Shown piece after piece: positions 45,926-59,236 of a stretch of DNA of 64,000 nucleotides. The notes below the pieces were generated by a model. The model was not told the origin of the DNA. It did not search any database and saw nothing but the letters and a program-made list of their open reading frames with translations. Origin of the DNA: Hordeum vulgare subsp. vulgare (lineage: Eukaryota; Streptophyta; Magnoliopsida; Poales; Poaceae); the NCBI RefSeq assembly GCF_904849725.1, contig NC_058522.1, positions 432,851,529 through 432,915,528 on the forward strand, written 5' to 3'. The number at the start of each line of letters is the position of its first letter. Within the stretch, counting starts at the first letter, position 1. Position numbers and translations under genes: made by a program.

Positions 45926-48900
45926 ATGAGTTTGTTTGTCAGGATGGTGTTCACCAGGTTGAACCGTGCCCTTGCTCATGAGCAAGGTGTGGGTAGTCAA
46001 GCGTCGCAGGAAGACCTGCCTCACCCACCTTCTCTGGTAGAAGTGATGCTTGAGGCAGAAAGAAACAAAAGAGAGACCAACCGACTGCTACAGCGTATTG
46101 AGCAGAATACGGCTCGACAGCCTAGGAATGCTGCAGTGTCCCTCAATGACTTTGTGAAGCTGAATCCTCCAAAGTTTCATCATTCCGTCGATCCCCTCGA
46201 AGCTGATGACTGGCTGTGCAGCATCTCACGCAAGATTCGCTCGGCGAATGTGTCTGAGGCCGACAAGGTGACCTTTGTGGCGTATTTCCTGGAGGGACCC
46301 GCCAATCTGTGGTGGGAGAATTTTGAAGCTATGCGTCCCGCTGAACCAGTGGCCACGTGGGCAGACTTCGGTGCAGCTTTTCGTCTGCACCATATTCCAG
46401 AGGGCCTGATGGACAGAAAGAGAGACGAGTTCTGTGCCTTCACTCAGGGCAAGTTGTCTGTGGATGCCTATAGCCGCGAGTTCGGTAACCTCGCCCGCTA
46501 TGCAACAGAGGAGGTGTCTACTGACGCCAAGAAGCAAGCAAGATTCCGTAAGGGTCTGAGCCCTGAGCTCCGTCGAGACCTGCGCCTCCATGAGTGTGCA
46601 AGTTTTCAAGCCCTGGTCAACAAAGCGATCAGTGCGGAGACTGGTCATTCTGATTTCGAAGCCACAAGGAAGCACTCCCGTGACTTTGGCTCATTTTCTG
46701 GTTCCGCGTTTCCAAAACGCAGGCTGTGGGTTCCAAACAGTTCTCTACCGCCAAGATACACTCCGAGGCCATCCTACGTGGCGCCTCAGACGAATCAGGC
46801 CAACCCTCCAGCAAAAGCTTATGGTGGTCCAGCTAGCAATGCTATACCACGTGCCAACCAGGTGATATGCTACAAGTGTGGAGAACGAGGGCATTATTCC
46901 CGTGAGTGTCCTCAGAATGTGGGTGCCAAGCAACCCGGAAAGTCCGTCGGGCAAGCCAAGTCGGGCAAAGCGTTCTACGTGAAGCCAACTCGTGCACGTG
47001 GCCGTGTGAACTATGTGTCAGCAGAAGAAGCTGCAGAGGATCCCGACGTCGTGCTAGGTACGCTTCTTGTTAATTATCACCCAGCGTCTGTTCTTTTTGA
47101 TACTGGGTCTTCTCATTCCTTCATTTCAGAAAGTTATGCACAGTTGCATAACATGTCATTTTGTGATATGCCAATCCCATTGGTTGTCCAAACCCCTGGT
47201 AGTAAATGGCAAACCTCTAGGATAACCTATGATAATGAAATTCTAGTAGACAGGCTAGTTTTTCTAGCCTCATTGATAGCATTGAAATCTTCGGATATTA
47301 ATATCATCTTGGGCATGGACTGGATGTCAGCTCACTATGCCAAGATTGATACTCACTCTAGAAATGTCCAGCTTACCCATCCCTCGGGTGAGATAGTAAA
47401 TGTCTCTACTCGAGTTGCCAAATGCCAGCTCTATTCCTTAAATGCCAACCCTCTTCCGGAACTTGAAGACATTCCGGTAGTCCGTGACTTCCCGGATGTT
47501 TTTCCAGAGGAACTGCCAGGAATTCCACCTGACAGAGATGTAGAGTTTGTGATAGATCTTTTTCCGGGAACTGTCCCAATAGCCAGAAGACCTTATAAGA
47601 TGGCACCCCTAGAGCTAGCCGAACTTAAGAAGCAATTAGATGAGGCCTTGAGCAAGGGTTTCATTCGTCCTAGCTCTTCTCCTTGGGCTTGTCCCGTCCT
47701 CTTCGTCAAGAAGAAAGATGGAACGGATCGGATGGTTGTAGATTACCGACCAGTTAACCTGGTCACCATAAAGAACAAGTATCCGCTCCCCAGGATCAAC
47801 AATCTGTACGATCAGCTCGCTGGATCCTCAGTCTTGTCCAAAATGGATTTGAGGTTGGGATACCATCAAATCAAGATTAAGAACGGGGACATTCCAAAAA
47901 CGGCTTTTGTTACTCGTTATGGCCAATATGAGTACACCGTTATGTCCTTCGGTTTAACCAATGCCCCAGCCACCTTCTCTCGGCTGATGAATTCAATCTT
48001 TATGGAGTATTTGGATAAATTCGTCATAGTATACCTCGATGATATTCTCATCTACTCAAAGAATGAACAAGAACATGCCGAGCATCTAAGGCTGGTATTG
48101 ATGAAACTTCGAGAGCATCGCCTTTATGCCAAATTTTCAAAATGTGAATTCTGGTTACCAGAAGTGACCTATCGAGGCCACGTAATCTCTGGTAAGGGTA
48201 TTGCTGTCAATCCCGAGAGAGTTCAAGCTGTCCTTGATTGGACTCAACCTGAATCGGTTAAGCAAGTCAGGAGTTTTCTTGGTCTAGCGAGCTATTGTCG
48301 CCGCTTTGTCGAGAATTTCTCCAAGGTTGCGAAGCCTCTAACTGAACTCCTCAAGAAAGATAAAAAGTTCGAGTGGACACCATAGTGTGAGCATAGTTTT
48401 CAGGAACTGAAAAGACGCCTGACTTCCGCACCTGTGTTGCTACCACCAGATTTTTCTAAGGACTTCGTTATCTATTGCGACGCCTCGCGACAAGGATTAG
48501 GTTGCATTCTCATGCAAGATCGTCATGTGATCGCATACGCATCTCGACAGTTGCGTCCACATGAGGATAATTATCCCACACATGACCTTGAGCTTGCAGC
48601 TGTGGTCCATGCACTAAAAACCTGGCGACATTACCTTTTGGGTAATCGTTGCGAAATATTCACTGATCACCAAAGTCTGAAATATATCTTCACCCAGCCG
48701 GATTTGAATCTCAGGCAGAGACGGTGGGTTGAGTTGATCTCGGATTACGACTTAGGGATAACTTACACCCCGGGGAAGGCCAATGTTATGGCCGATGCAC
48801 TAAGTCGTAAATCTTATTGTAACAATTTGATGCTACAACAAGGTCAACCACATCTCCATGAGGACTTTCGGAAGTTGAATCTTCATATTGTTCCTCAAGG

Positions 48901-50384
48901 ATTCCTTTCTACCCTGGTGGCGAAGCCTACTCTTAAGGATCAAATTATAGCTGGCCAAAAGCGTGACAAGGGTATATCACGGATCAAGGAGAATATTTTT
49001 AGCAGAAACGCTAAAGAATTTTCCATGAATGATCAAGGTGTTGTGTTCTTCCAGAATCGTTTAGTGGTTCCTAAGAACCCACATCTAAGGCAGTTAATCC
49101 TTAAGGAGGCTCATCATTCCCCTCTCACCATTCATCCCGGTAGTACTAAGATGTATCAGGACCTACGCCAGAGGTTCTGGTGGACTAGGATGAAGAGAGA
49201 AATTGTTGAGTTCGTTGCTAACTGCGACGTTTGTCGTCGAGTTAAGGAAGAACATCAAAGGCCTGCTGGCACCCTTCAACCTCTAGCTATTCCTGAATGG
49301 AAATGGGATAAAGTTAGCATGGATTTCATTACCGGATTTCCCAAGACCAAGAAAGGGAATAATGCTATCTTTGTGGTCATTGACCGTCTTTCCAAGGTGG
49401 CTCATTTTCTTCCCGTTCGTGAGAGTATAACAGCTAGCCAGCTAGCAGAGTTATATATCTCTCGAATAGTGTCTCTTCATGGTGTTCCCATGGAAATTAA
49501 CTTGGACCGTGGAAGTATCTTTACTTCTCGCTTCTGGGAAAGTTTTCAGAATGCCATGGGGACTCACTTGTCTTTTAGCACTGCTTTCCATCCTCAATCA
49601 AGTGGTTAAGTAGAAATAGTGAATCAAATCCTAGAAGATATGCTCCGAGCTTGTGTTATTTCGTTCGGTATGAATTGGGAGAAGTGCCTTCCATTCGCCG
49701 AATTCGCTTATAACAATAGTTATCAATCAAGCTTGGGCAGAGCCCCTTTTGAAGTTCTCTATGGACGAAGATGTCACCCCTCTTAATTGGTCAGAAAACG
49801 GAGAGAGGCAACTCTTTGGCCCGGATATGATCCAGGATGCAGAAGAGCAGGTTCGCATTATTCGTGAAAAGTTGAAAACAGCCCAGTCTCGTCAAAAGAG
49901 CCAATATGATCGTCATCATAAGGATGTGACCTTTGAAGTTGACGAGAAGGCTTACCTTCGGGTTACACCTTTGAAGGGTACCCATCGTTTCGGTATCAAG
50001 GGCAAGTTGGCTCCTCGTTACATTGGACCTTTTCGCATTCTTGCCAAACGAGGAGAAGTTGCCTACCAGTTGGAACTTCCTCCGCATCTTTCCAAGGTTC
50101 ATGATGTTTTCCACGTCTCGCAACTCAGGCGTTGCTTTTCGGATCCTATCCGTGAAGTGGACCACGAAACGCTTGATCTACAAGATAACCTTTCTTACCG
50201 AGAATACCCCGTGCGCATCTTGATCAAGCTGAGCGTACCACTCGACGTCGAAACGTCAAGTTTCTTAAAGTTCAATGGTCAAATCATTCTGAAAAGGAGG
50301 CAACTTGGGGAAGAGAGGATCGTCTCCGACTTGAGTATCCTGCGTTATTCCCGACGACTTCTAAATCTCGGGACGAGATTCTTT
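45926..50384 (+). pseudogene. gag-pol: Tekay-like gag-pol polyprotein, two stops and two frameshifts
   Basis: A single frame starts at 45926 (an alternative MVFTRL start is seven codons in). Domains in order: gag capsid region; CCHC zinc knuckle [14 protein letters not shown] from residue 315; aspartic protease with DTGSS at residue 392; reverse transcriptase with YLDD at residue 703; RNase H (YCDASRQGLGCIL); integrase with HHCC zinc finger and DDE core; C-terminal chromodomain-type segment. Breaks: TAG at 48383-48385 between RT and RNase H, TAA at 49607-49609 in the integrase core just before the catalytic Glu region, a -2 frameshift near 49775, and a 1-bp loss near 50219 that puts the chromodomain out of frame. 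The chromodomain normally steers integration to marked chromatin. Confidence 0.92.
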
Positions 50385-50399
50385 TGAGTGGGGGTGAGT

Positions 50400-53300
50400 T
50401 GTCACATCCCTAACCCTTAAGCAAGATAGCATTGTGCTCATGTCTTCTTTGCATTTGCATCTAAGAAGTTTCAACAAAAACAACAAAGTGGCAAAGGAAA
50501 AACTCAAAACCCTAGCCACCATTTCAATTAAAGGAAATTTCAAACTAGTTCAAAATCAATGAACCCAAAATGGCCTCAAGAAATGTTCAAACTGTCTGAT
50601 AAATCATGAAAGTAAATGAGCATTGGAGAAAACTATTTTCTTGACACTTTAAGCATTTTAAATAAATGCAAAAGCCACTGGTTTCAAATTTAAAAATTGA
50701 AATCAGAAACTATAATTTTCCAAAAATGTTGAAAACCTTGGAAATGAGTGGGGATATTATAACAAATATTTCAGGAGGTCAAAAATAGTTTTTACTTTTT
50801 GTTTTGGAGCTGAATTAATTAGCAAAACAATAATTAGCAAAACAGAAAAACAAAAACAGAAAAAAAAGGAAAAACCTTACCTGTCGCCTAAGCCTGGCCC
50901 GGCCCATCTCCCCGCTCGTCCCCTCCCTCGCGCCAGTAGGCAGCAGGAGGTGGCCACCGCCCCCTCCGGCGCGGCCACGCACCTGCGTGCCTGCCTGGCC
51001 GCTGCCTCGCGCTGGCGACGACGGGGATAAGCTCCCCAGAGCCTCCCCTATCCATTCCCCGTCTCGGTTCTCCTCCTCCTCCCGGATCTCCTCCTCCTCC
51101 TTGCTGCCGCCATTAGAGCCGAGCTCGAGCTCGAGCTGCCCGTGGCCCTGGCCATAGGATCCCCTCCCAGAGCACGCCATTAGCTCCGCCTCGTCGCCCT
51201 GGTCATCCCTGCAGAAGCCGAAGCTTCCTCGAGCCCTGCAACGCCCGCAACACCGTCGTCTTCCACCTTCGGCTGTCGGACCTCTCCCGTCGATTCGTCG
51301 CCCCCAGGCCTTCCCCGAGCCGTCTAAGTTCTGCTCTGCACTCCCCGTGAGCATGCGGTCGTTTCCCCTAAGTTTTCCCCGTCGATCCCCTCCTCTAGTT
51401 CTAGTTTCACCGGAGCTCGACGAGGACCGCCCCTGCCGCTCGTCGCCGGTAGCCCCCCAATGATCAGCTCGTCCTTCCGAGGGCACCAACAGCTCCAGGA
51501 CGACGCGTAGATGCCGTAGCAGCTAAGAACCGAGCGTAGATCCCCCTGATTCAAAGACCCCGATGACGCCCGAGCCTTGGCCGCCGCCAAGCTCGTCGCC
51601 GGCGTCATCTCCGGCCAGATCAGCCCCGGCTAGGCGCAAAAATGAAGCTGCGGGAGACGTGTCGTTCCTCTGGTGCTCTCCGCGCAACATTTGGCCCCCT
51701 GTGCGCCGTTTCCGAGCCCCTCCGCCGTGCTGGTGGTCGCCGGAGGCTCCCCGCCGGCGAGGACGACCTCGCCGCCGGTGGATGTCGACGTGGCAAGCTA
51801 ACCCAGCCGATTAGTGACCTAATCACTCGCTGACAAGTGGGCCCCACGCCTGGTCAAACCCCAATTAGGGGTTGGTCAGCGCGGGATTAGTCCCAGAGAG
51901 GCTGACTAGTGGGGCCCCCCTGTCAGGTTTGACCTGAACAGGTCGGCTGACCTGCTGACGTCAGCCTGATGCAATAAATAGAATTTCCAGTATAAAACTA
52001 ATTCAGGAAATTGCTAAAAATTGTAAAAATCATAGAAATTAATTTGTAACTCCAATGAGAATAATTTATATATGAAAAAGTATCAGAAAAATTCAAGGAT
52101 TCTGATTATGCTATTTTCAACTATGTTTGAAAAAGTTATAGAACCCTAAATTGTGAAATAAGGAATAATTCAATTCTTTTAATCACTTTATAAATGGAAT
52201 TTGCAAAAATATTCAAATTTCATTATATATGCAATGATAACACACTGCCCTAATTACAAATCAGTACCATAACATGAAATTTCATGCATGTTAACATCAA
52301 GTTGATCTGAGCATCAGGTCGAATCAATTAAACCGGTATCCGAGAATACCCCGTTTGAATTGCTATTCGAATGTGATTCAAATCAACTCTAAACCTATTA
52401 CATGTTGAAAATAATAACTTATCACCTTGCATTCTCATGCCATGTTCATGCATCATTTTGAGTGCATATGATTGTTATTGAATGTTGCCATTCGTTTCGG
52501 TAGGCTCCGCACCCCCGGATTCCACCGAATATCCGTCTGACGGATATCGTTCCTCCTTTGAGAAACAAGGCAAGCAACCCTTTTGATCATCCCGATAACT
52601 CCTATGTTCTTGCTCCTGCACCTATTTATTGCATTAGGGTCAAATGCTTCAACTGCTTTTGCCACGATAGTTGGACCCACTTCCTTTGCATGACTTAACC
52701 TTGTCACAGTAAATAGCCGAACCTTGCAACCTAGCATACCTGGTAGTTGCTTGAGCTATGATGTGCCTTATCCTGCTATGCATGCTATGCTTAGAGTTGT
52801 GTATGGTCTGTCATCTGGGAGATGAACAGAAATGTGGAATGTGTTCGGTGAGCAAAGGTTGTGTGTTGAAATTGATCTGGTAAAGGTACTGGTGAAAGGC
52901 TGTGTAGGAGTACATGGCGGGTTGTTTCATTGGAACCATCCTTAGGAACTGAGTTCCGTGTATGTAATCCAAGACTAGATACTACCACATGCTGGGCCCT
53001 GAAATATGACCCCGCTCGGCCTATTAATCGCGTAGTACTCGGTCCAGGAGTTGCAAGTAGTTTCTGGTGTTTATAGTAATGCTGGAGGCCGTGCATGGTG
53101 CTGACCTGAGAGGTGGACCGTGATGCGGTAGGCAGTGGCACGGTGTACCAAGTGGCACCCGGATGGTGGGCTTGGGAACCCTGCGCACATCGTTTGAGGC
53201 CGTGGCGGAAACCTCGGCCGGACTTCCGTACGGGTTACTCTCAGATAGGCGATAAACCTGGACTAGGTACTAGTGTGGTTAACGGTCGTGGCCGACTCCC

Positions 53301-54566
53301 TCGCTGGGTTTCCGCTTGAAGGTTGCCGAGGTGCATGACGTGCACATGGCGATAAGTGGCGAGAGCGTGTGTGACGAAGTACACCCCTGCAGGGTTATGA
53401 TCTATTCGAATAGCCGCGTCCGCAGATATGGACTACTTGGAGACATATGTTGTTCATACATAACTTCAACGACTACTCATAAAATTGTCAAGATAAGTGT
53501 GAGTGTCGTGGACGGCATTTCCGTATGGAGACGGAATGATTCCACGATAGTGTATTGTTGTGGTGTTAGTGGACTCGTGTGCGAGAAATTAAGTTGTCAA
53601 AATTGTTTAAAAATGCAGGTTGTCTAGCCACGAGTCAAATGCTGGCTTTCCGCATGAAACCCCACAATACCTTTTGATACTTTGCATGAGTAGTTAGTTC
53701 TCCTAAAGTCTTGTTGAGTACCTTCGTACTCATGTTTGCTTAATAAATGTTGCAGAGGTTGCTAATGACCCTAATGGAGGGTTCTTCGTAGACATCGACG
53801 ACGACGAGTAGCTGGTGTCCCAGATACGATCTGGCCCTACGTCGGCTCTGTAGTATAGTTAGGCCATGTGCCTTCTAGTTGCCCTGTCTGTACCCAGACA
53901 GTTTATAACTCTTCCGCTGGCTTGTATTTGTATGACTGCTATTATGGGTCGAGAGACCTTAATGTGTAATATTACGTGTGTGGCTCTTCCGAGCCTCTTA
54001 AATAAAGGTTGTATGTTTATGGTTATGTTGTGATGCCATCGATGTATCTATACATATCGGTATGCCATGCGTACGTGTGACGTACCTGATATGTATGGGG
54101 TTCGATTACCTAGTCGTGAACTTTAGTAGCACTCCTTACAAGGAAATGCCCCTTTTGTGATCCAATGAGCCTTGGTAGTTCGCTACTGCTCCGGACACAT
54201 TGGTTGACGGGCATGTGTCCTTCTTAGCTGCTGTGTCTGTCCCCTTTGGGAAATGCCACGCGACGTAATGGAGTCCTTGTAGCTTGCTACGACTCGTCTA
54301 CGTTCGCTGTTGACCGACACCTGCTTTGTTGGGTCATGTATGCATGTTCTTGTGCGGAACTGCCACTTTGGTTTATGACTAGACATGTCGATTCTGGTTC
54401 TTTTTCATTGGAATGCTAGCGACACTATTGCATACGCGAGTCAAAAGACGCAAACGGTGCCGGCTAAGGTAAGGCTGCCGCCGAGGTGTTAACCGTGTGT
54501 GAGACCGCAAAGGGATGCGATGTGTTACAGGCTAGATTCCTATGGCTTAGGATTGGGGTCCCGACA
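50400..54566 (+). repeat. 3' LTR of the Tekay-like element
   Basis: 4167 bp, closely matching 40228-44392, with scattered single-base differences (for example ctcaccc versus ctaaccc near its start). It ends CCCGACA followed by the target copy cttgg. Confidence 0.93.
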
Positions 54567-55193
54567 CTTGGGCATCCCCAAGCTTGAGCTCTTGCCACTC
54601 TTTATCTCTTTGTCCATAAGAACGTCACCCAAAACTTGAAAACTTCACAACACGAAACTTAAACAGAAACTCGTGATATCATTAGTATAAGAAAGCAAAC
54701 CACCACTTCCTTAGGTACTGTAGCAGACTTAAATTCTACTTATGTTGATGCTGGGTTACTGTATTTTCAATCTTCCATGGCTAATACCCCCCGATACTAT
54801 CCATAGTTTCATCAAAATAAGCAACCAACAAAACAAAAACAGAATTGTTAACAACAGACCAGCCTGTAGCAATCTGTATACTTCGTATAATTCTGGTACT
54901 TCAAAAATTCTGAACAATTACGACAGTCTGAAGAATTTGCTTAGCAATTAGAAGCAAATAGAATCAACTCAAAAGCTCTTACAGAACCAAAATGAAAATT
55001 CTTTTCGTGAGCAGAAAGTTTTTGTCTTTTCCAGCATGACCAAACGATCATCCCCAAGACTAATCATAACGGTTTTACTTGGCACAAACGCAAAAGAAAC
55101 ACAAAAACACAATCATAACAGAATTATGAAAGTGTGAAAAACACAAAACAGAAAGAAAAAGGATAGATTCGTTGGGTTGCCTCCCAACAAGCG
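54567..55193 (-). other. Internal non-coding region of the gag-protease Gypsy, downstream of protease
   Basis: No RT or other pol sequence is found after the protease stop at 55194. The sequence is AT-rich and joins 40227 across the nested element. It contains 'gggcatccccaagcttgagc', a motif typical of this Gypsy group's 3' region. Confidence 0.55.
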
Positions 55194-57304
55194 CTATTGT
55201 TTAACGCCCTTAGCTAGGCAAAAGGTGATGGAATCACGTATAGACGTATAGTCATCTTTGGTGCTCAAACCATAAGTAGCCCTCATCATAGATTCATAAG
55301 GCAATCTTATTTTCTTTCGAGGAAAATGCTCCATGCCCTTCTTTAGAGGATATTGAAATCTAATATTACCTTCCTTCATATCGATGATAGCACCAATAGT
55401 CCTTAGGAAAGGTCTACCAAGAATAATGGGACATGAAGGATTGCAATCTATGTCAAGTACAATGAAATCCACGGGTACATAGTTCTTATTTGCAACAATA
55501 AGAACATCATTGATCCTTCCCATGGGTTTCTTGACAGTAGAGTCCGCAAGATGCAAATTAAGAGAACACTCTTCAATCTCATGAATACCAAGACTTTGGA
55601 ATCATGGAAACACTAGCACCCAAATCACACAAAGCATTGCATTCATAGTTTTTGATTTTGATTATTATAGTAGGTTCCCACTCATCATGAAGTTTTCTAC
55701 GTACAGAGACTTCTAATTCCAGTTTCTCTTCAAGAGATTTCATCATAGCATCTACGATATGTGCGGTAAAGGCCTTGCGTTGGCTATAAGCATGTGGAGA
55801 GTTTGCAATGGATTGCATCAAAGAAATGCATTCAAACAAGGAGAAACTATCATAATTGAATTCCTTGAAATCCAAAGTGGGAGTTTCATTACTACCCAAT
55901 ATTTTGATTTCTTCTACTCCACTCTCCACACCTTTATCATCAAGATAGGTGGACTCCGAATCATTGGGGCGTTTTTCAACCAAAGTGGATTCATATCCAG
56001 CCGCTTCATCAATAGGTTTGACACGCAAAAACAAATATTCAAGACGAGTCACACCAAGCACTTTAAGATCTTCGTGATTTGCATCACTAGAACGCACCCT
56101 TTTAAACCATTCATGCCTAGCGCGAATTTGGGCGGTTCTTTCTTTGCTCTCATTCATGGAGACACGCATAGCTTTTAAAGTTTCATCCAAGTTGACCTTG
56201 GGAGGAGCACATCTAACTTTCAAAGCATCAATATCACAAGACATCCTATCAACGCTCTTAGCCAAATCGTCTATTTTGAGTAGTTTTTCCTCTATGGACG
56301 CATTGAAAATCTTTTGAGAATTGATGAACTCTTTGATATTTATCTCTAAATCAGAGGGTAATTTGTTGTGATTTCCATAAGTGTTGTTGTAGGAATTGCC
56401 ATAATTGTTAGAGGAGTTAGTAGGAAAAGGCCTAGGAACATAGTTTCCTCAAAAAGCATTGTTGTTGCCAAAATTGTTCCTACCAACAAAATTAACGTCC
56501 AAACTAGCGTTGCTACTCTCAATCAAGGAAGATAGTGGCATGTCATTAGGATCTAAAGGAGCATTTCTACTAGCAACCAAATTCATCAACTCGTCCATCT
56601 TAGCACTAAGTGAGTTAATTTCTTCTATAGCGTGTACCTTTTTGCTAGCAGGTGACCTTTCAGTGTGCCACTGAGATTAGTTGGTCATGATATTGTCTAG
56701 GAGTTTTGTAGCGTCTCCTAACGTGATTTCCATGAATGTTCCACCTGAGGCGGAGTCCAAGATATTGCGAGAAGCAAAATTCAAACCAGCGTAAAAGATT
56801 TGTATAATCATCCACAAACTCAAGCCATGAGCGGGACAATTTCTAATCATTAACTTCATCCTCTCCCAAGATTGTGCAACGTGTTCATGATCAAGCTGCT
56901 TGAAATTCATGATATCGTTACGTAGAGAGATAATCTTAGCCAGCGGAAAAATACTTGGATATGTAAGCATCTTTGCACTTATCTCAAGAATTGATACTAT
57001 TTTTAGGCAAAGAAGAAAACCAAGTTTTTGCGCGATCTCGCAACGAGAAAGGAAAAAGCTTCAACTTAATCACGTCATTGTCCACATCTCTTTTCTTTTG
57101 CTTATCGCAAAGTTCAATGAAGGTATTGAGATGGGATGCGGCATCTTCAGTCGAAAGGCCAGAGAATTGCTCTTTCATAATAAGATTCAGCAAGGCAGCG
57201 TTGATTTCATACGATTCCGCACTAGTGGCGGGAGCAATCGGAGTACTAATAAAATCAGTATTATTGGTACTCGAGAAGTCGCAAAGTTTGGTGTTTTCAG
57301 CCAT
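55194..57304 (-). pseudogene. gag: Gag-protease of an Athila-like Gypsy, several breaks
   Basis: The start at 57304 reads MAENTKLCDF, and the retrotransposon-gag helical region follows (DRAKTWFSSLPKNSINS, then RNDIMNFKQLDHEHVAQSWE, then LLDNIMTN). The C-terminal part is 56265-55579 with a protease active site CDLGASVSMIP, then 55556-55194 with CPIILGRPFLRT. Breaks on the minus strand: TGA near 56981 after LPKNSINS, a frameshift near 56948, an in-frame stop near 56450 and a frameshift near 55590. The frame ends GVKQ and stop, with no RT behind it, which looks like the normal architecture of a non-autonomous gag-protease group and not a recent truncation. Confidence 0.85.
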
Positions 57305-57653
57305 GATGACTTCAACAAACCAACAAGAACACAAGCAAGCAAGAAAACTGGCAAAGGAAAACGACAAAAAGGCAAAAGAAAACGACAAAGGAGAAAGGAA
57401 AAAAAGACAAGAGAAAACGGCAAGCGAGAAAGGCAAATGAAAACGGAAAATGTGAAGTGGGGGAGAGGAAAATGAGAGGCAAATCGCAAAAAAGGTAAAT
57501 GCAAGAGATGAGTTTGTGACACCTACTTGGATAGATCTTGACTTGATCTCCCTTCCCCGCACGAGAAATAGGCGTGTTGACGGGAGATTATTCTTGTCTT
57601 GATACTCCTCGGCAAGCGATCCTCCTCCCCGGCAACGGCGCCAAAAATCCTTC
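57305..57653 (-). promoter_or_regulatory. Leader and primer-binding site of the gag-protease Gypsy
   Basis: The minus strand reads TGGCGCCGTTGCCGGGGAGG from 57643, a primer-binding site type widespread in Triticeae Gypsy elements. It is separated from the LTR end by about 10 bp. A polypurine/A-rich stretch at 57340-57470 gives lysine/arginine-rich + strand frames that are not genes. Confidence 0.75.
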
Positions 57654-59236
57654 TGCTACTGCGACAACAGACCTTCCTTGGCAATGGCGCCAGAAATCCT
57701 TATGTCACAGACTACGCCTATAGGGACTTCCTTGGCAAATATGCAAAGGATTTCCCCGCGGCCTTGGAGCCTTGCGTTCGTGCTCCCTTGAAGAGGAAAG
57801 GGTGATGTAGCACAGCGACGATAAGTATTTCCCTCAGTTTGAGAACCAAGGTATTGATCCAGTGGGAGGCGCGCGTCGAGTCACAAGTACCTGCACAAAC
57901 ACAAAGAGCTTGCACCCAACGCTATGAAGGGGTTGTCAATCCCTTATAGATTGTTTGCAAAGTGAGAACTGAAAGCAAAAAGTAAACAAAGAAAAGTAAA
58001 AGTGAAAGTGGAGACGATAGTTGTGAATAGCCCCAGGGGCCGTAGTGTTCACTAGTGGCTTCTCTCATGAAAGCAAGTAGACGGTGGGTGAATGAATTAC
58101 TGTCGAGCAATTGATAGAACCGCGCAAAGTCTTGACGTTATCTATGGAAATGATTATATCTATAGGCATCACGTCCAAAACAAGTAGACCGATACTTTCT
58201 ACATCTACTACTATTACTCCACACGTCGACCGCTATCCAACATGCATCTAGTGTATTAAGTTCATAAGAACAGAGTAATGCCTTAAGCAAGATGACATGA
58301 TGTAGATGGACAATCTTATATCTATGATAAAAGACCATCTTGTTACCCTTGATGGCAACAACACGATGCGTGCCTTGCTGCCCCTTTTGTCACTGGGAAA
58401 GCTCACCGCACGGTATGAACCCAAAACCAAGCACTTTTCCCATTGCAAGAATCATAGATCTAGTTGTCCAAACAAAACCCAAGACTCGGAGAGACTTACA
58501 AGGATATCAAATCATGTATATAAGAAATTAGCAAAGACTCAAATATAATTCATAGATAATCTGATCACAAATCCACAATTCATCGGATCTCGACAAACAC
58601 ACCGCCAAAGAGGATTACATCGGATAGATCTCCATGAAGATCATGGAGAACTTTTTATTGAAGACCCAAGAGAGATAAGAAGCCATATAGCTACTAACTA
58701 CGGACCCGTAGGTCTAAAGTGGACTACTCACGAGTCATTGGAGAGGCGATGATGTTGATGTAGAAGCCATCTAACTCCAAAGTCCCCTCCGGCAGGGCAC
58801 CGGGAAGGGTCTCGAGATGAGATCTCGCGGAAACGGAAGCTTGTGGCGGCGGAAAAGTGTTTTCGTGGATGCCCTGATTTTTTCTGGGATTTTAGGGAAT
58901 ATATAGGCGAAAGAGCTAGGGCAGGGAAGCTCCACGGGGGCCACAAGCCTGGTAGCCGCCGCCCCCTGGAGGCGGCTACAGGGCTTGTGGGCCCCCTGTG
59001 GTGCTCGTGCCTTGGCCCTCAAGTCCCCCGATCTTCTTCTGTTGTGGAAAATTTTATTTCGGGGATTTTATTCCGTTTGGACTCCGTTCCAAAATCAGAT
59101 CTGAAAAGAATAAAAAACACAGAAAAAATAGGAACTGGCACTTGGCACTGAATTAATAAGTTAGTCCCAAAATAGATATAAAAGGTATATAACACATCCA
59201 AAGTTGACAAGATAACAACATGAAACCATCAAAAAT
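57654..59236 (-). repeat. 5' LTR of the gag-protease Gypsy, outer end truncated
   Basis: It matches 36575-38179 but stops after 'ccatcaaaaat', losing the last ~24 bp that include TGATACG. Near 57685-57700 it contains 'ttggcaatggcgccagaaat', a second copy of the primer-binding-site region lying inside the LTR. Confidence 0.85.

Larger units (their letters stand above)
40228..54566 (+). mobile_element. Chromodomain-type (Tekay-like) Gypsy retrotransposon, 14.3 kb, full length
   Basis: Both LTRs start TGTCACATCCCT and end GGGGTCCCGACA. The duplication cttgg flanks the element exactly (40223-40227 and 54567-54571). LTRs are 40228-44392 and 50400-54566 (4165 and 4167 bp) and differ by only a few percent or less by eye, so insertion was fairly recent. 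A primer-binding site for initiator tRNA-Met (tggtatcagagc) starts at 44397, and a polypurine tract (gagtgggggtgagt) precedes the 3' LTR. It carries an extra ORF, gag, protease, RT, RNase H, integrase and an out-of-frame chromodomain. Pol is broken, so this copy is not autonomous. Confidence 0.95.
36575..59236 (-). mobile_element. Gypsy retrotransposon with gag-protease only, nested in CACTA-C
   Basis: Two related LTRs in reverse orientation lie at 36575-38179 (3' LTR) and 57654-59236 (5' LTR). On the minus strand the LTR begins TGATACGTCTCAAACG and a typical 'aagcttggggatgct' polypurine tract precedes it at 38180-38200. The primer-binding site TGGCGCCGTTGCCGGGGAGG is encoded at 57624-57643. 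The internal region has gag and an aspartic protease in a broken frame and no RT, RNase H or integrase, so it depends on another element. The Tekay-like element at 40228-54566 is inserted in it. The outer 24 bp or so of the right LTR are missing, so the target duplication cannot be confirmed. Confidence 0.85.

Noticed and set aside
56900..57475. + strand frame of 191 codons with a Lys/Arg-rich end
   Set aside because: It is antisense to gag, and the basic tail comes from an A-rich leader tract.
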